A stretch of 64,000 nucleotides of DNA from Lutimaribacter degradans (GTDB lineage: Bacteria > Pseudomonadota > Alphaproteobacteria > Rhodobacterales > Rhodobacteraceae). Under the pieces are notes generated by a model. It was not told the DNA's origin, searched no databases, and saw nothing but the letters and a program-made list of their open reading frames with translations. This document shows positions 53,864 through 61,371 of this stretch, piece by piece. A program made the translations under genes and the position numbers. Positions within the stretch are counted from its first letter, which is position 1. Every line of letters begins with the position of its first letter. The stretch lies in assembly GCF_023703375.1 (NCBI RefSeq), contig NZ_JAMQGO010000006.1, positions 1 to 64,000 of the forward strand, written 5' to 3'.

Positions 53864-55042
53864 ATGAAGATGGGGTTGGCGCTGCTTTGTGCAGCCTATG
53901 TTCTGAGTCAGTTTTTCCGTGCCTTTCTGGCCGTCATGACCACCTCGCTTCAACGCGACCTGGGCGCGACCCCCGATGACCTGGCGTTTGCATCGGGCAT
54001 GTGGTTCCTGGTTTTCGCCTTGATGCAGATCCCGATTGGCGAGGCGCTGGACCGCGTCGGCCCGCGTCTGACCGCGTCAGTGCTGCTGGCGATTGGCGGT
54101 GGCGGTGGCGCGGCCTTGTTTGCCATGGCCACGACGCCCGCGCATGTCTCGGTCGCGATGGCGCTTATCGGGGTCGGCTGCGCGCCGGTTCTGATGGGCT
54201 CGTACTACATATTTGCCCGCATGTTTCCGCCCGCCATGTTCGCCACGCTGGGCGCGGCGATGATCGGCGTCGGCTCGATCGGCAACCTGGCCAGCGCGGC
54301 CCCGATGGCTTGGGCGGTCGAGATGTTCGGCTGGCGCGAAACCCTGTGGGGGCTGGCCGGCGTGTCGATCCTGGTTGCGCTGGGTGTCTGGGCCTTGGTG
54401 CAAGACCCGCCCCGCGTCGAAGGCGCCAACAAGGGCAGCGCGCTGGCGGTGCTGCGCATTCCCGCGCTGTGGCTGATCTTGCCGTTGCTGGCGGTGAACT
54501 ATGCCCCCGCCGCCGGTCTGCGGGGGCTGTGGGTGGGGCCTTACCTGTCCGATGTTTACGGCGCCACGGCACAGGTGATTGGCACCGCGACGCTGATCAT
54601 GGGGGCGGCAATGGTATTTTCGGCCTTTGCCTATGGCCCGCTTGACCGGCTGCTTGGCACCCGAAAATGGGTGGTCGTGGCGGGCAACACCGCGGGCGCG
54701 CTTGGATGTGTTGTGCTGGCGTTTCTGCCCGAGGCGGGATACTGGCCGTCGGTGGTGTTGTGCACCACCGTGGCGATGTTCGGCATGACCTATCCGGTGA
54801 TCATGGCCCATGGGCGCAGCTTTCTGCCTGCGCATCTGACGGGGCGGGGTGTCACGCTGATGAACCTCTTTTCCATCGGCGGCGTCGGGCTGTTCCAGGT
54901 CGTCACCGGGCGCCTTTACGCGCAGTCGGCCGCCGTTACGGAAAACCCGGTCGATCCGTACCAGGTTCTGTTCGCGTTTTTTGCCGCGATCTTGTTGCTG
55001 GGCATGGTCCCGTATCTCTTTGCGCGTGACCGTCTGGATTGA
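53864..55042 (+). CDS. MFS transporter
   Basis: A 392-residue, twelve-helix major facilitator protein. The helix 2-3 loop has GEALDRVGPR, the family's motif A variant, and it begins MKMGLALLCAAYVLSQFFRAFLAVMTTSLQRDLGAT. The long upstream extension of this frame overlaps the LuxR gene and is not protein-like; the ATG here follows AGGAGG. Substrate is unknown. It lies 110 bp after the LuxR gene and may be in the same transcript. Confidence 0.85.
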   Translation: MKMGLALLCAAYVLSQFFRAFLAVMTTSLQRDLGATPDDLAFASGMWFLVFALMQIPIGEALDRVGPRLTASVLLAIGGGGGAALFAMATTPAHVSVAMALIGVGCAPVLMGSYYIFARMFPPAMFATLGAAMIGVGSIGNLASAAPMAWAVEMFGWRETLWGLAGVSILVALGVWALVQDPPRVEGANKGSALAVLRIPALWLILPLLAVNYAPAAGLRGLWVGPYLSDVYGATAQVIGTATLIMGAAMVFSAFAYGPLDRLLGTRKWVVVAGNTAGALGCVVLAFLPEAGYWPSVVLCTTVAMFGMTYPVIMAHGRSFLPAHLTGRGVTLMNLFSIGGVGLFQVVTGRLYAQSAAVTENPVDPYQVLFAFFAAILLLGMVPYLFARDRLD

Positions 55043-55109
55043 TCGCCCCTTTCCCTTGTGCGGGCCGTCATGTATGCAGCGCGCGTCCTGAAACGAAAGG
55101 AGATCCCCG

Positions 55110-56132
55110 ATGGGGTATAAAGTCGTCGTCGTCGGTGCCACGGGCAATGTGGGCCGGGAAATGCTGAACATCCTCGCGGAACGCCAGTTTCCGGTGGACA
55201 AGATCGCCGTACTGGCCTCGCGCCGTAGCCTGGGCACAGAGGTCAGCTTTGGCGATAGAACCCTGAAAACCGAGGATCTGGATACCTTCGATTTCACCGG
55301 GTGGGACATGGCGCTGTTCGCCATCGGCTCGGACGCGACCAAAACCTACGCTCCCAAGGCGGCGGCGGCAGGCTGCGTGGTAATCGATAACAGCAGCCTT
55401 TACCGCTATGACGCGGATGTGCCGCTGATCGTGCCCGAAGTGAACCCGCAAGCGGTGCATGGCTATTCGAAAAAGAACATTATCGCCAATCCCAACTGCT
55501 CGACCGCGCAGATGGTCGTGGCGTTGAAGCCCCTGCATGACCGCGCGAAGATCAAGCGAGTGGTTGTCAGCACCTATCAATCGGTGTCCGGCGCGGGCAA
55601 GGAAGGCATGGACGAGCTGTGGGACCAGACCAAGGCCGTCTACAACCCGACCGATGACGTGCCGCCAAAGAAGTTCCAAAAGCAGATCGCCTTCAACGTG
55701 ATCCCGCATATCGACGTGTTCATGGAGGACGGTTCCACCAAGGAAGAGTGGAAGATGGTCGCCGAGACGAAAAAGATCATCGACCCCTCGATCAAGCTGA
55801 CGGCCACCTGCGTGCGCGTTCCGGTTTTCGTGGGCCATGCCGAGGCGATCAATATCGAGACCGAGGATTTCCTGGACGAGGACGAGGCGCGCGATATCCT
55901 GCGTGAATCGCCCGGTATCATGGTGATCGACAAGCGCGAAGATGGCGGTTACGTCACGCCCGTCGAATGCGTGGGCGATTTCGCGACCTTCATCAGCCGC
56001 ATCCGGCAGGATGGCACCATCGACAACGGCCTGAACCTTTGGTGTGTCAGCGACAACCTGCGCAAGGGCGCGGCGCTGAACGCCGTCCAGATCGCCGAAT
56101 TGCTGGGCCGCGAGGTTCTGAAAAAGGGCTGA
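55110..56132 (+). CDS. asd: Aspartate-semialdehyde dehydrogenase
   Basis: A 340-residue enzyme reducing aspartyl phosphate to aspartate semialdehyde with NADPH, at the branch to lysine/diaminopimelate, threonine and methionine. The nucleotide loop is GATGNVG (9-15), the catalytic cysteine C130 lies in NPNCSTAQ, and RVPVFVGHAE carries the acid/base histidine. The start follows AAAGGAG. A strong terminator follows its stop, so it ends a transcript. Confidence 0.95.
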   Translation: MGYKVVVVGATGNVGREMLNILAERQFPVDKIAVLASRRSLGTEVSFGDRTLKTEDLDTFDFTGWDMALFAIGSDATKTYAPKAAAAGCVVIDNSSLYRYDADVPLIVPEVNPQAVHGYSKKNIIANPNCSTAQMVVALKPLHDRAKIKRVVVSTYQSVSGAGKEGMDELWDQTKAVYNPTDDVPPKKFQKQIAFNVIPHIDVFMEDGSTKEEWKMVAETKKIIDPSIKLTATCVRVPVFVGHAEAINIETEDFLDEDEARDILRESPGIMVIDKREDGGYVTPVECVGDFATFISRIRQDGTIDNGLNLWCVSDNLRKGAALNAVQIAELLGREVLKKG

Positions 56133-56156
56133 GCCGCGAGGCACGAGTAAACGGTG

Positions 56157-56187
56157 GGCCGGGTGCGGGGACGCATCCGGCCTTTTC
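56157..56187 (+). terminator. Terminator of asd
   Basis: GGCCGGGTGCG pairs with CGCATCCGGCC through 11 positions with one G-T, closed by a 4-base loop and followed by TTTT. Confidence 0.8.
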
Positions 56188-56271
56188 GTTTCGCGGCGTT
56201 ACGTCACCCCCGGCTTTAACGGGCGCAACGCCTTGTCGCCATCGCCCTGCCAGCCCGGGTGGTGACGGGGT

Positions 56272-56703
56272 CTATTGGACCATGGCCGCCAACGTGGCGG
56301 TGGCGATGCCATGGCCGGCAAAGACAAACAGCAGCGCGTAGTTCAGCACCTTCATGCGGAATCTCGCGAAAATTGCCGTGATCGCCCCGGTCAGCAGGCC
56401 CAGATGCGCCAGCAACACGAAGACCATCAAGGGCAGGTAATTCGCCGCGCCCGGCGACATTGCAGGATCAAGAAACTGCGTTGTCATCAACCCGATGGCC
56501 ATCCCTACCGGCACCATCAACATGGCCACCATCATGAGCTTGATGACCCCCGTATCCTGACGCCGCGGTGCCACTGCTGCGGCCGCGACGCCGTTGGGCG
56601 CGCCGCGCGGGCCATTGGTTTCCGCGGGGCCAATCAATATCTCGGCCCGGCCATGTTTCTGGTTTATCCGCGCGATACGGTCATGAAAGCTTTGCTGTAC
56701 CAT
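56272..56703 (-). CDS. Small hypothetical inner-membrane protein
   Basis: A 143-residue protein with a polar N-terminal 50 residues and three hydrophobic segments (about 53-75, 85-108 and 115-140). I recognise no domain or motif. The N-terminal part is basic and likely cytoplasmic. The ATG chosen (MVQQSFHD) has a weak AGGATG upstream; further upstream codons are open but unlikely. It is convergent with asd and lies upstream of, but is not obviously linked to, the carbonic anhydrase gene on the same strand. Confidence 0.6.
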   Translation of the reverse strand: MVQQSFHDRIARINQKHGRAEILIGPAETNGPRGAPNGVAAAAVAPRRQDTGVIKLMMVAMLMVPVGMAIGLMTTQFLDPAMSPGAANYLPLMVFVLLAHLGLLTGAITAIFARFRMKVLNYALLFVFAGHGIATATLAAMVQ

Positions 56704-56830
56704 CTTTCGACATCCTGCCTGGTCATCAACTTTTGGTCGATGGTTCCAACAAAGCAGGGCGGCTTCGCGGTGCAATTGCGCCCATTTGAGGGCAATCCAG
56801 CAGGGCGGTCCGACAGGTGGCGCCGAAGGA

Positions 56831-57481
56831 TCAGACGCGCGCGAACTGGGCCTTGTCGGGGCTGTAATATTCCAGCGATCCTTCGCCGATATCGGTCCAC
56901 AACCCGTGCAGCGACAGCTTGCCCCCCGTGACCGCCTCGGCCACGAACGGAAAGGTCATCAGGTTTTCAAGGCTGACAAGGACCGCCTGCTTTTCCAGCG
57001 CGTTACGGCGGTCGGTTTCGTCGGAGATGTCCTTGACGCGTTCATATCCGGGGCGGAGGATATCCATCCAGCGTCCCACGAAGCTGGTCTTTTCCTCCAG
57101 TTCCGGGGCATGACCGCTGCACATATCAAGGCAGCCCTGAACGCCGCCGCAGTTGGAGTGGCCCAAAACGATCAGATGCGCCACCTTCAGCGCGTTCACC
57201 GCGTATTCCACCGCCGCCGAGGTGCCGTGCTGCAAACCGTCGGGTTTGTGAGGCGGCACGAGGTTGGCGATGTTGCGGTGAATGAAGAATTCGCCCTGGT
57301 CGGCCCCGAAAATCGAAGTCACGTGCACGCGCGAGTCGCAGCACGAAATCACCATGGCGCGCGGGTGCTGCCCGCTTTCGGCCAGACGGCGATACCAGCT
57401 TTCGTTCTCGACATAGGTGGTGGCCTTCCAGCCTTGGTATCTTTGTACCAGGTAGGTCGGCAGTGGCTTGGCGTGCTGCAT
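56831..57481 (-). CDS. Beta-class carbonic anhydrase
   Basis: A 216-residue beta-carbonic anhydrase interconverting CO2 and bicarbonate. Zinc ligands are C47 in SCCDSR (with the D49/R51 catalytic dyad) and the His-Cys pair in LGHSNCGG. HRNIANLVPP is the substrate-binding loop. The length matches bacterial beta enzymes. The 150-bp gap to the divergent next gene carries the palindrome CTCGAATTCGAG but no recognised promoter. Confidence 0.93.
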   Translation of the reverse strand: MQHAKPLPTYLVQRYQGWKATTYVENESWYRRLAESGQHPRAMVISCCDSRVHVTSIFGADQGEFFIHRNIANLVPPHKPDGLQHGTSAAVEYAVNALKVAHLIVLGHSNCGGVQGCLDMCSGHAPELEEKTSFVGRWMDILRPGYERVKDISDETDRRNALEKQAVLVSLENLMTFPFVAEAVTGGKLSLHGLWTDIGEGSLEYYSPDKAQFARV

Positions 57482-57631
57482 GAAAAGTCTCGTCCTTTGC
57501 GTGCCTGTCGGGCGTCATAGACGGAATTCAACTCGAATTCGAGAGGAAAGACCCGGGCACTTAAACCTTTTGGAAGGAAGGCCACGCGAAATTCGGCGCT
57601 TGTGGGGACCTGAGCAAACAGGGGTGAGACA

Positions 57632-58012
57632 TTGGAAAGGGTCACGATTTTGCAGACGGATGAAGCTATCCGTCTTGACCAGGGCAGGTTATGCGAGCTT
57701 TACGACCGTCTCGGGCCATCGGGTGCCGAAGACGTGGTATGCCGCGCGATGGAAGAGCTGGCCGCGCGCCTGTCGCAGATCGACCGCGATTACGGCGCGG
57801 GCCGCTGGATCGAACTGCGCAAGGGCGCACGGGCGTTGGCGGCCATCGCCGACCAGATGGGCATGGCGACGCTGGCACGGGTCGGGCGCGATGTCACCGC
57901 CTGCGTCGATCTGGGCGACAGGGTGGCGTTGGCAGCAGTCTTGGCACGGCTTTTCCGGTCGGGTGAGGGGTCGCTGACGGCGGTTTGGGACATGCAGGGC
58001 CTGTCGGTCTGA
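57632..58012 (+). CDS. Conserved small protein of unknown function, all-helical
   Basis: A 126-residue protein with mostly helical, alanine-rich sequence and no signal peptide or membrane helix. Its wording (AMEELAARLSQIDRDYGAGRWIELRKGARALAAIADQMGMATLARVGRDVTACVDLGDRVALAAVLARLFRSGE) recalls a histidine-phosphotransfer-like bundle, but the phosphohistidine HxKG motif is absent. Codon use matches the neighbours. The TTG start has AGGGGTGAG correctly placed. It is followed by the aminopeptidase gene after 67 bp. Confidence 0.7.
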   Translation: MERVTILQTDEAIRLDQGRLCELYDRLGPSGAEDVVCRAMEELAARLSQIDRDYGAGRWIELRKGARALAAIADQMGMATLARVGRDVTACVDLGDRVALAAVLARLFRSGEGSLTAVWDMQGLSV

Positions 58013-58079
58013 TCTGGGGCTTGCAGGCAGACGCCAAGGGCGTAACCTGCACCGGCACCTTTCCAGAACCGGGGTTCCC

Positions 58080-59462
58080 ATGACGCCTGAATTTGCCGAC
58101 ACCACCCGCAACGCCATTCCGGTTCACATGATCGAGGAGGGCGGCCAAACGGCGTGGTCCGATGACCAGCCCCCGCATGTGCAGGCGTGGGTCACGGCAA
58201 ACGGGTTTACCGGCGCTTTGGGCAGCCACTTGTTGATTCCCGGCCAGGATGGGGCGCCGATGGCGGTGCTGGCGGGCTATGGCACGGCTGTCGCGCGGGC
58301 GCGTGGGAGGTTTCACCTGGCCGCCGTGGCCGCGAACCTGCCCGAAGGCACCTACAGCATTGCCAGCGGTCTGCCCGCCGACCAGGCCGGGGTCGAGGCG
58401 CTGGGCTGGCTTTTGTCGGCCTATGCCTTTGATCGCTACAAGGACCAGCAGGGCACAAAGGCCCGGCTGGTCGCACCACAGGGCGTTGATGCTGTGCGCC
58501 TGCAAGCCATCGCCGCGGGTGAATGCCTGACGCGCGACCTTATCAACACGCCGGCCAGCGACATGGGCCCCGATGCGCTGGAGCAGGCAGTGCACGACCT
58601 GGCGGGCGCTTTCGGCGCATCGGTCGCGGTCACCACCGGCGACGATTTGTTGGCGCAGAACTTTCCGATGATCCACGCGGTGGGCCGCGCCGCGCCGCAA
58701 GAGCCCCGCTTGATCGACATGCGCTGGGGCGATGCCGGGCCGGCATTGACATTGGTGGGCAAGGGTGTGTGTTTCGACACAGGCGGGCTGAACCTGAAAC
58801 CTGGAAATTCCATGGCCCTCATGAAAAAGGACATGGGTGGCGCAGCCACGGTGCTCGGGCTGGCGCAGATGATCATGTCGCTGGGCCTTTCCTTGCGTCT
58901 GCGCGTTTTGATACCCGCGGTAGAAAACAGCGTGTCGTCGAACAGCTTTCGCCCCGGTGACATCCTGACCGCGCGAAACGGCAAGACGGTCGAGATCAAC
59001 AACACTGACGCCGAAGGGCGGCTGGTGCTGGCCGACGCCCTGGCCCTGGGCGCCGAAGAGACGCCCGACCAGATGATCTCGATGGCCACCCTGACAGGCG
59101 CGGCGCGCGTTGCCGTGGGGCCTGATCTGGCGCCCTTCTATACCGATGATGACGCGCTGGCGCAGGCATTGTCGCAAGGGGCCGCGCAGGCGGCCGACCC
59201 GGTCTGGCGTATGCCATTCTGGGCGCCTTACGAAAAGATGATCGAACCTGGCATTGCCGACCTCGACAACGCGCCCGCGGGCGGGTTTGCCGGCTCGATA
59301 ACCGCCGCGCTTTTCCTGCGCCGCTTTGCCGGTGATACGCCCTTCACCCATTTCGACATCTACGGCTGGAACCCCACGCCGGCGCCTGCCCGGCCCAAGG
59401 GGGGCGTCGGGCAGGGGGCCCGCGCCCTGTTGGCGGCGCTGCCGGGGGTTCTGGGGCTGTGA
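58080..59462 (+). CDS. Leucyl aminopeptidase-family protein (M17)
   Basis: A 460-residue M17 aminopeptidase. The two-metal site is complete: K228, D233 in GKGVCFDTGG, K240, D251 in KKDMGG, and D310/E312/R314 in the NTDAEGRL signature. It cleaves N-terminal residues from peptides in the cytoplasm as a hexamer. The N-terminal domain is the variable regulatory part. It overlaps the NlpC/P60 gene by a GTGA junction, so the two products are made together. Confidence 0.92.
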   Translation: MTPEFADTTRNAIPVHMIEEGGQTAWSDDQPPHVQAWVTANGFTGALGSHLLIPGQDGAPMAVLAGYGTAVARARGRFHLAAVAANLPEGTYSIASGLPADQAGVEALGWLLSAYAFDRYKDQQGTKARLVAPQGVDAVRLQAIAAGECLTRDLINTPASDMGPDALEQAVHDLAGAFGASVAVTTGDDLLAQNFPMIHAVGRAAPQEPRLIDMRWGDAGPALTLVGKGVCFDTGGLNLKPGNSMALMKKDMGGAATVLGLAQMIMSLGLSLRLRVLIPAVENSVSSNSFRPGDILTARNGKTVEINNTDAEGRLVLADALALGAEETPDQMISMATLTGAARVAVGPDLAPFYTDDDALAQALSQGAAQAADPVWRMPFWAPYEKMIEPGIADLDNAPAGGFAGSITAALFLRRFAGDTPFTHFDIYGWNPTPAPARPKGGVGQGARALLAALPGVLGL

Positions 59463-60340
59463 CCGACAGGCGACGCTTTTGGGCCGAGGCCACCGAGGCC
59501 GAAATTTCCAGGGCCTGCTGCCGCGATGGCCTGCGCTTGGTCGACCCTCGGCTGCTACGCGGCATCCTGCCCGTGACCGATATTTTCGCCGCCCAACGGG
59601 GTGCACGCGACCGCCAGTTACTCCGGGGGCAGGCTTTTACCATTCGCGCTGTGGCCGAAGATGGCTGGGCGCATGGAGAAACGCTGACCGACGGCTACTC
59701 GGGCTGGATCGAAAATGCCGACGATCTGCGCCGCCATCCGGCAGATGCGCCCACGCACCGTGTGGTTGCCGCGCAAAGCTATGCAAAGGACAACAGCGGC
59801 CTGAAAACCTCGGGGGAGGTCACGCCCTTGTCGATGGGGGCAGAGCTGGTGGTGCTTGATGCCACCGATGGCTGGGCGCGCATCGCCTGGGCCCGCGGCC
59901 AAGCTGACAAGGACCTGTTCGTGCCATCGCAACATCTTGCACCCGTTGATTGGCTGAAAAGTGATCCGGTCGCCGTGGCCGAACGGCTGATCGGAACACC
60001 CTACCTCTGGGGTGGTAACTCGGCCCTGGGCATCGACTGCTCGGGGTTGGTCCAGATCGCCTGCCACGCCTGCGGGGTCAACTGCCCCGGTGACAGCGAT
60101 CAGCAAGAAGCCGCGCTGGGTGAAACCCTTTCCCCCGGCACCACGCCGCGACGTGGCGACCTGCTGTTCTGGCGGGGCCACGTCGCCTGGGTGGCCGACC
60201 GCGATACGCTGCTGCACGCAAACGCCCACCACATGGCCGTCGCGCATGAGCCCCTCACCAAGGCCCTTGCCCGGATCGTGGCCCAGGGCGAGGGCCCCGT
60301 CACCCGCCACGCCCGTCTGCACGTTGATCCAGCAAGCTAA
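59459..60340 (+). CDS. NlpC/P60-family hydrolase with SH3-like N-terminal part
   Basis: A 293-residue protein. The C-terminal NlpC/P60 domain has YLWGGNSALGIDCSGLVQ with the nucleophile C194, RGHVAWV with H241 and LLHANAHH with the third polar residue H253. The N-terminal 160 residues contain SH3b-like strands. The absence of a signal peptide suggests a cytoplasmic gamma-D-glutamyl-diamino-acid endopeptidase of the YkfC type. Coupled to the M17 aminopeptidase, it fits murein-peptide recycling. It begins at the GTG overlapping the aminopeptidase stop. Confidence 0.88.
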   Translation: MTDRRRFWAEATEAEISRACCRDGLRLVDPRLLRGILPVTDIFAAQRGARDRQLLRGQAFTIRAVAEDGWAHGETLTDGYSGWIENADDLRRHPADAPTHRVVAAQSYAKDNSGLKTSGEVTPLSMGAELVVLDATDGWARIAWARGQADKDLFVPSQHLAPVDWLKSDPVAVAERLIGTPYLWGGNSALGIDCSGLVQIACHACGVNCPGDSDQQEAALGETLSPGTTPRRGDLLFWRGHVAWVADRDTLLHANAHHMAVAHEPLTKALARIVAQGEGPVTRHARLHVDPAS

Positions 60341-60387
60341 ACGCCGGGGCGTGTCCCCACGATACCGCCGCCGAAAAGGAGCATGCC

Positions 60388-61356
60388 ATGACGTCCGACC
60401 CGTTCTTTCACCCGGTGAGCGGTTTCGACCTGCCACGCTTTGCCGGAGTGCCCAGCTTCATGCGGTTGCCGCATCTGCCGCCCGAGCATTCGCGCCGGTC
60501 CGAGGTCGATATCGGCCTTGTGGGCGTGCCGTGGGACAGCGGCACCACCAACCGCCCCGGTCCTCGCCACGGGCCCCGGCAGTTGCGCGACGCTTCAACC
60601 ATGATCCGTGCTCAGCACGGTGTGTCGGGCCTGCGCCCGTTCGAGATGGTCAACTGCGCCGACCTGGGCGACGTGGGGCCCAACCCCGCCGACATCCAGG
60701 ACAGCCTTGATCGCATCACCGCCTATTATGATGACCTGGTGCAGGCGGGCATCACGCCACTGACCGCAGGGGGCGATCATCTTACCTCGCTGCCCGTGTT
60801 GCGCGCACTGGCCAGAAACGGCCCGCTGGGAATGGTGCTTTTCGACAGTCACACTGACCTGTTTCACAGCTACTTCGGTGGCACGATGTATACCCACGGC
60901 ACACCGTTTCGCCGCGCGGTCGAAGAGGGGTTGCTGGACCCGAAACGCGTGGTGCAAATCGGTATTCGCGGCACCACCTATGACAGCGAAGACCGTGATT
61001 TCGCCGCAAGCGTGGGTATCCGCGTGATCCCGATCGAGGAATTTCATGCCCGTGGCCCCGGCGACGTGATGGCCGAGGCACGGCAGATCGTGGGCGCAGC
61101 GCCCACGTATCTCAGCTATGACATCGACTTCGTCGACCCGGCTTTCGCCCCTGGTACAGGCACGCCCGAGCTGGGCGGCCCCAACAGTTACCAGGCGTTG
61201 CAGGTGGTGCGAGAATTGCAGGGCGTGAACCTGGTTGGCGCCGACATGGTCGAGGTGTCGCCGCCCTTTGACATGTCGGGCAACACCGCCTTTCTTGCCG
61301 TGTCGATCATGTTCGAAATGCTGTGCATCATGGCCGCGCAACGCGCGAAAGGCTGA
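60388..61356 (+). CDS. Agmatinase/guanidino-acid ureohydrolase-family protein
   Basis: A 322-residue ureohydrolase. All manganese ligands are visible: GGDH (128-131), DSHTD (153-157) and SYDIDFVDP with D245 and D247. The central motif is DSHTD where most agmatinases have DAHxD; this variant occurs in guanidinobutyrase/guanidinopropionase-like enzymes. It would release urea from agmatine or a guanidino acid. No urease or putrescine genes are adjacent, so the substrate is open. It is convergent with polA, 15 bp away. Confidence 0.85.
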   Translation: MTSDPFFHPVSGFDLPRFAGVPSFMRLPHLPPEHSRRSEVDIGLVGVPWDSGTTNRPGPRHGPRQLRDASTMIRAQHGVSGLRPFEMVNCADLGDVGPNPADIQDSLDRITAYYDDLVQAGITPLTAGGDHLTSLPVLRALARNGPLGMVLFDSHTDLFHSYFGGTMYTHGTPFRRAVEEGLLDPKRVVQIGIRGTTYDSEDRDFAASVGIRVIPIEEFHARGPGDVMAEARQIVGAAPTYLSYDIDFVDPAFAPGTGTPELGGPNSYQALQVVRELQGVNLVGADMVEVSPPFDMSGNTAFLAVSIMFEMLCIMAAQRAKG

Positions 61357-61371
61357 CGCCTGCCGCTTTGT

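Noticed and set aside
54077..55342. A 421-codon minus-strand frame opposite the MFS and asd genes
   Set aside because: Composition is Arg/His-rich and no domain is visible; both plus-strand genes are well supported.
57894..59606. A 570-codon open frame on the minus strand opposite the M17 aminopeptidase
   Set aside because: The plus strand encodes a motif-complete enzyme. The reverse reading is Arg/His/Gln-rich with no domain.
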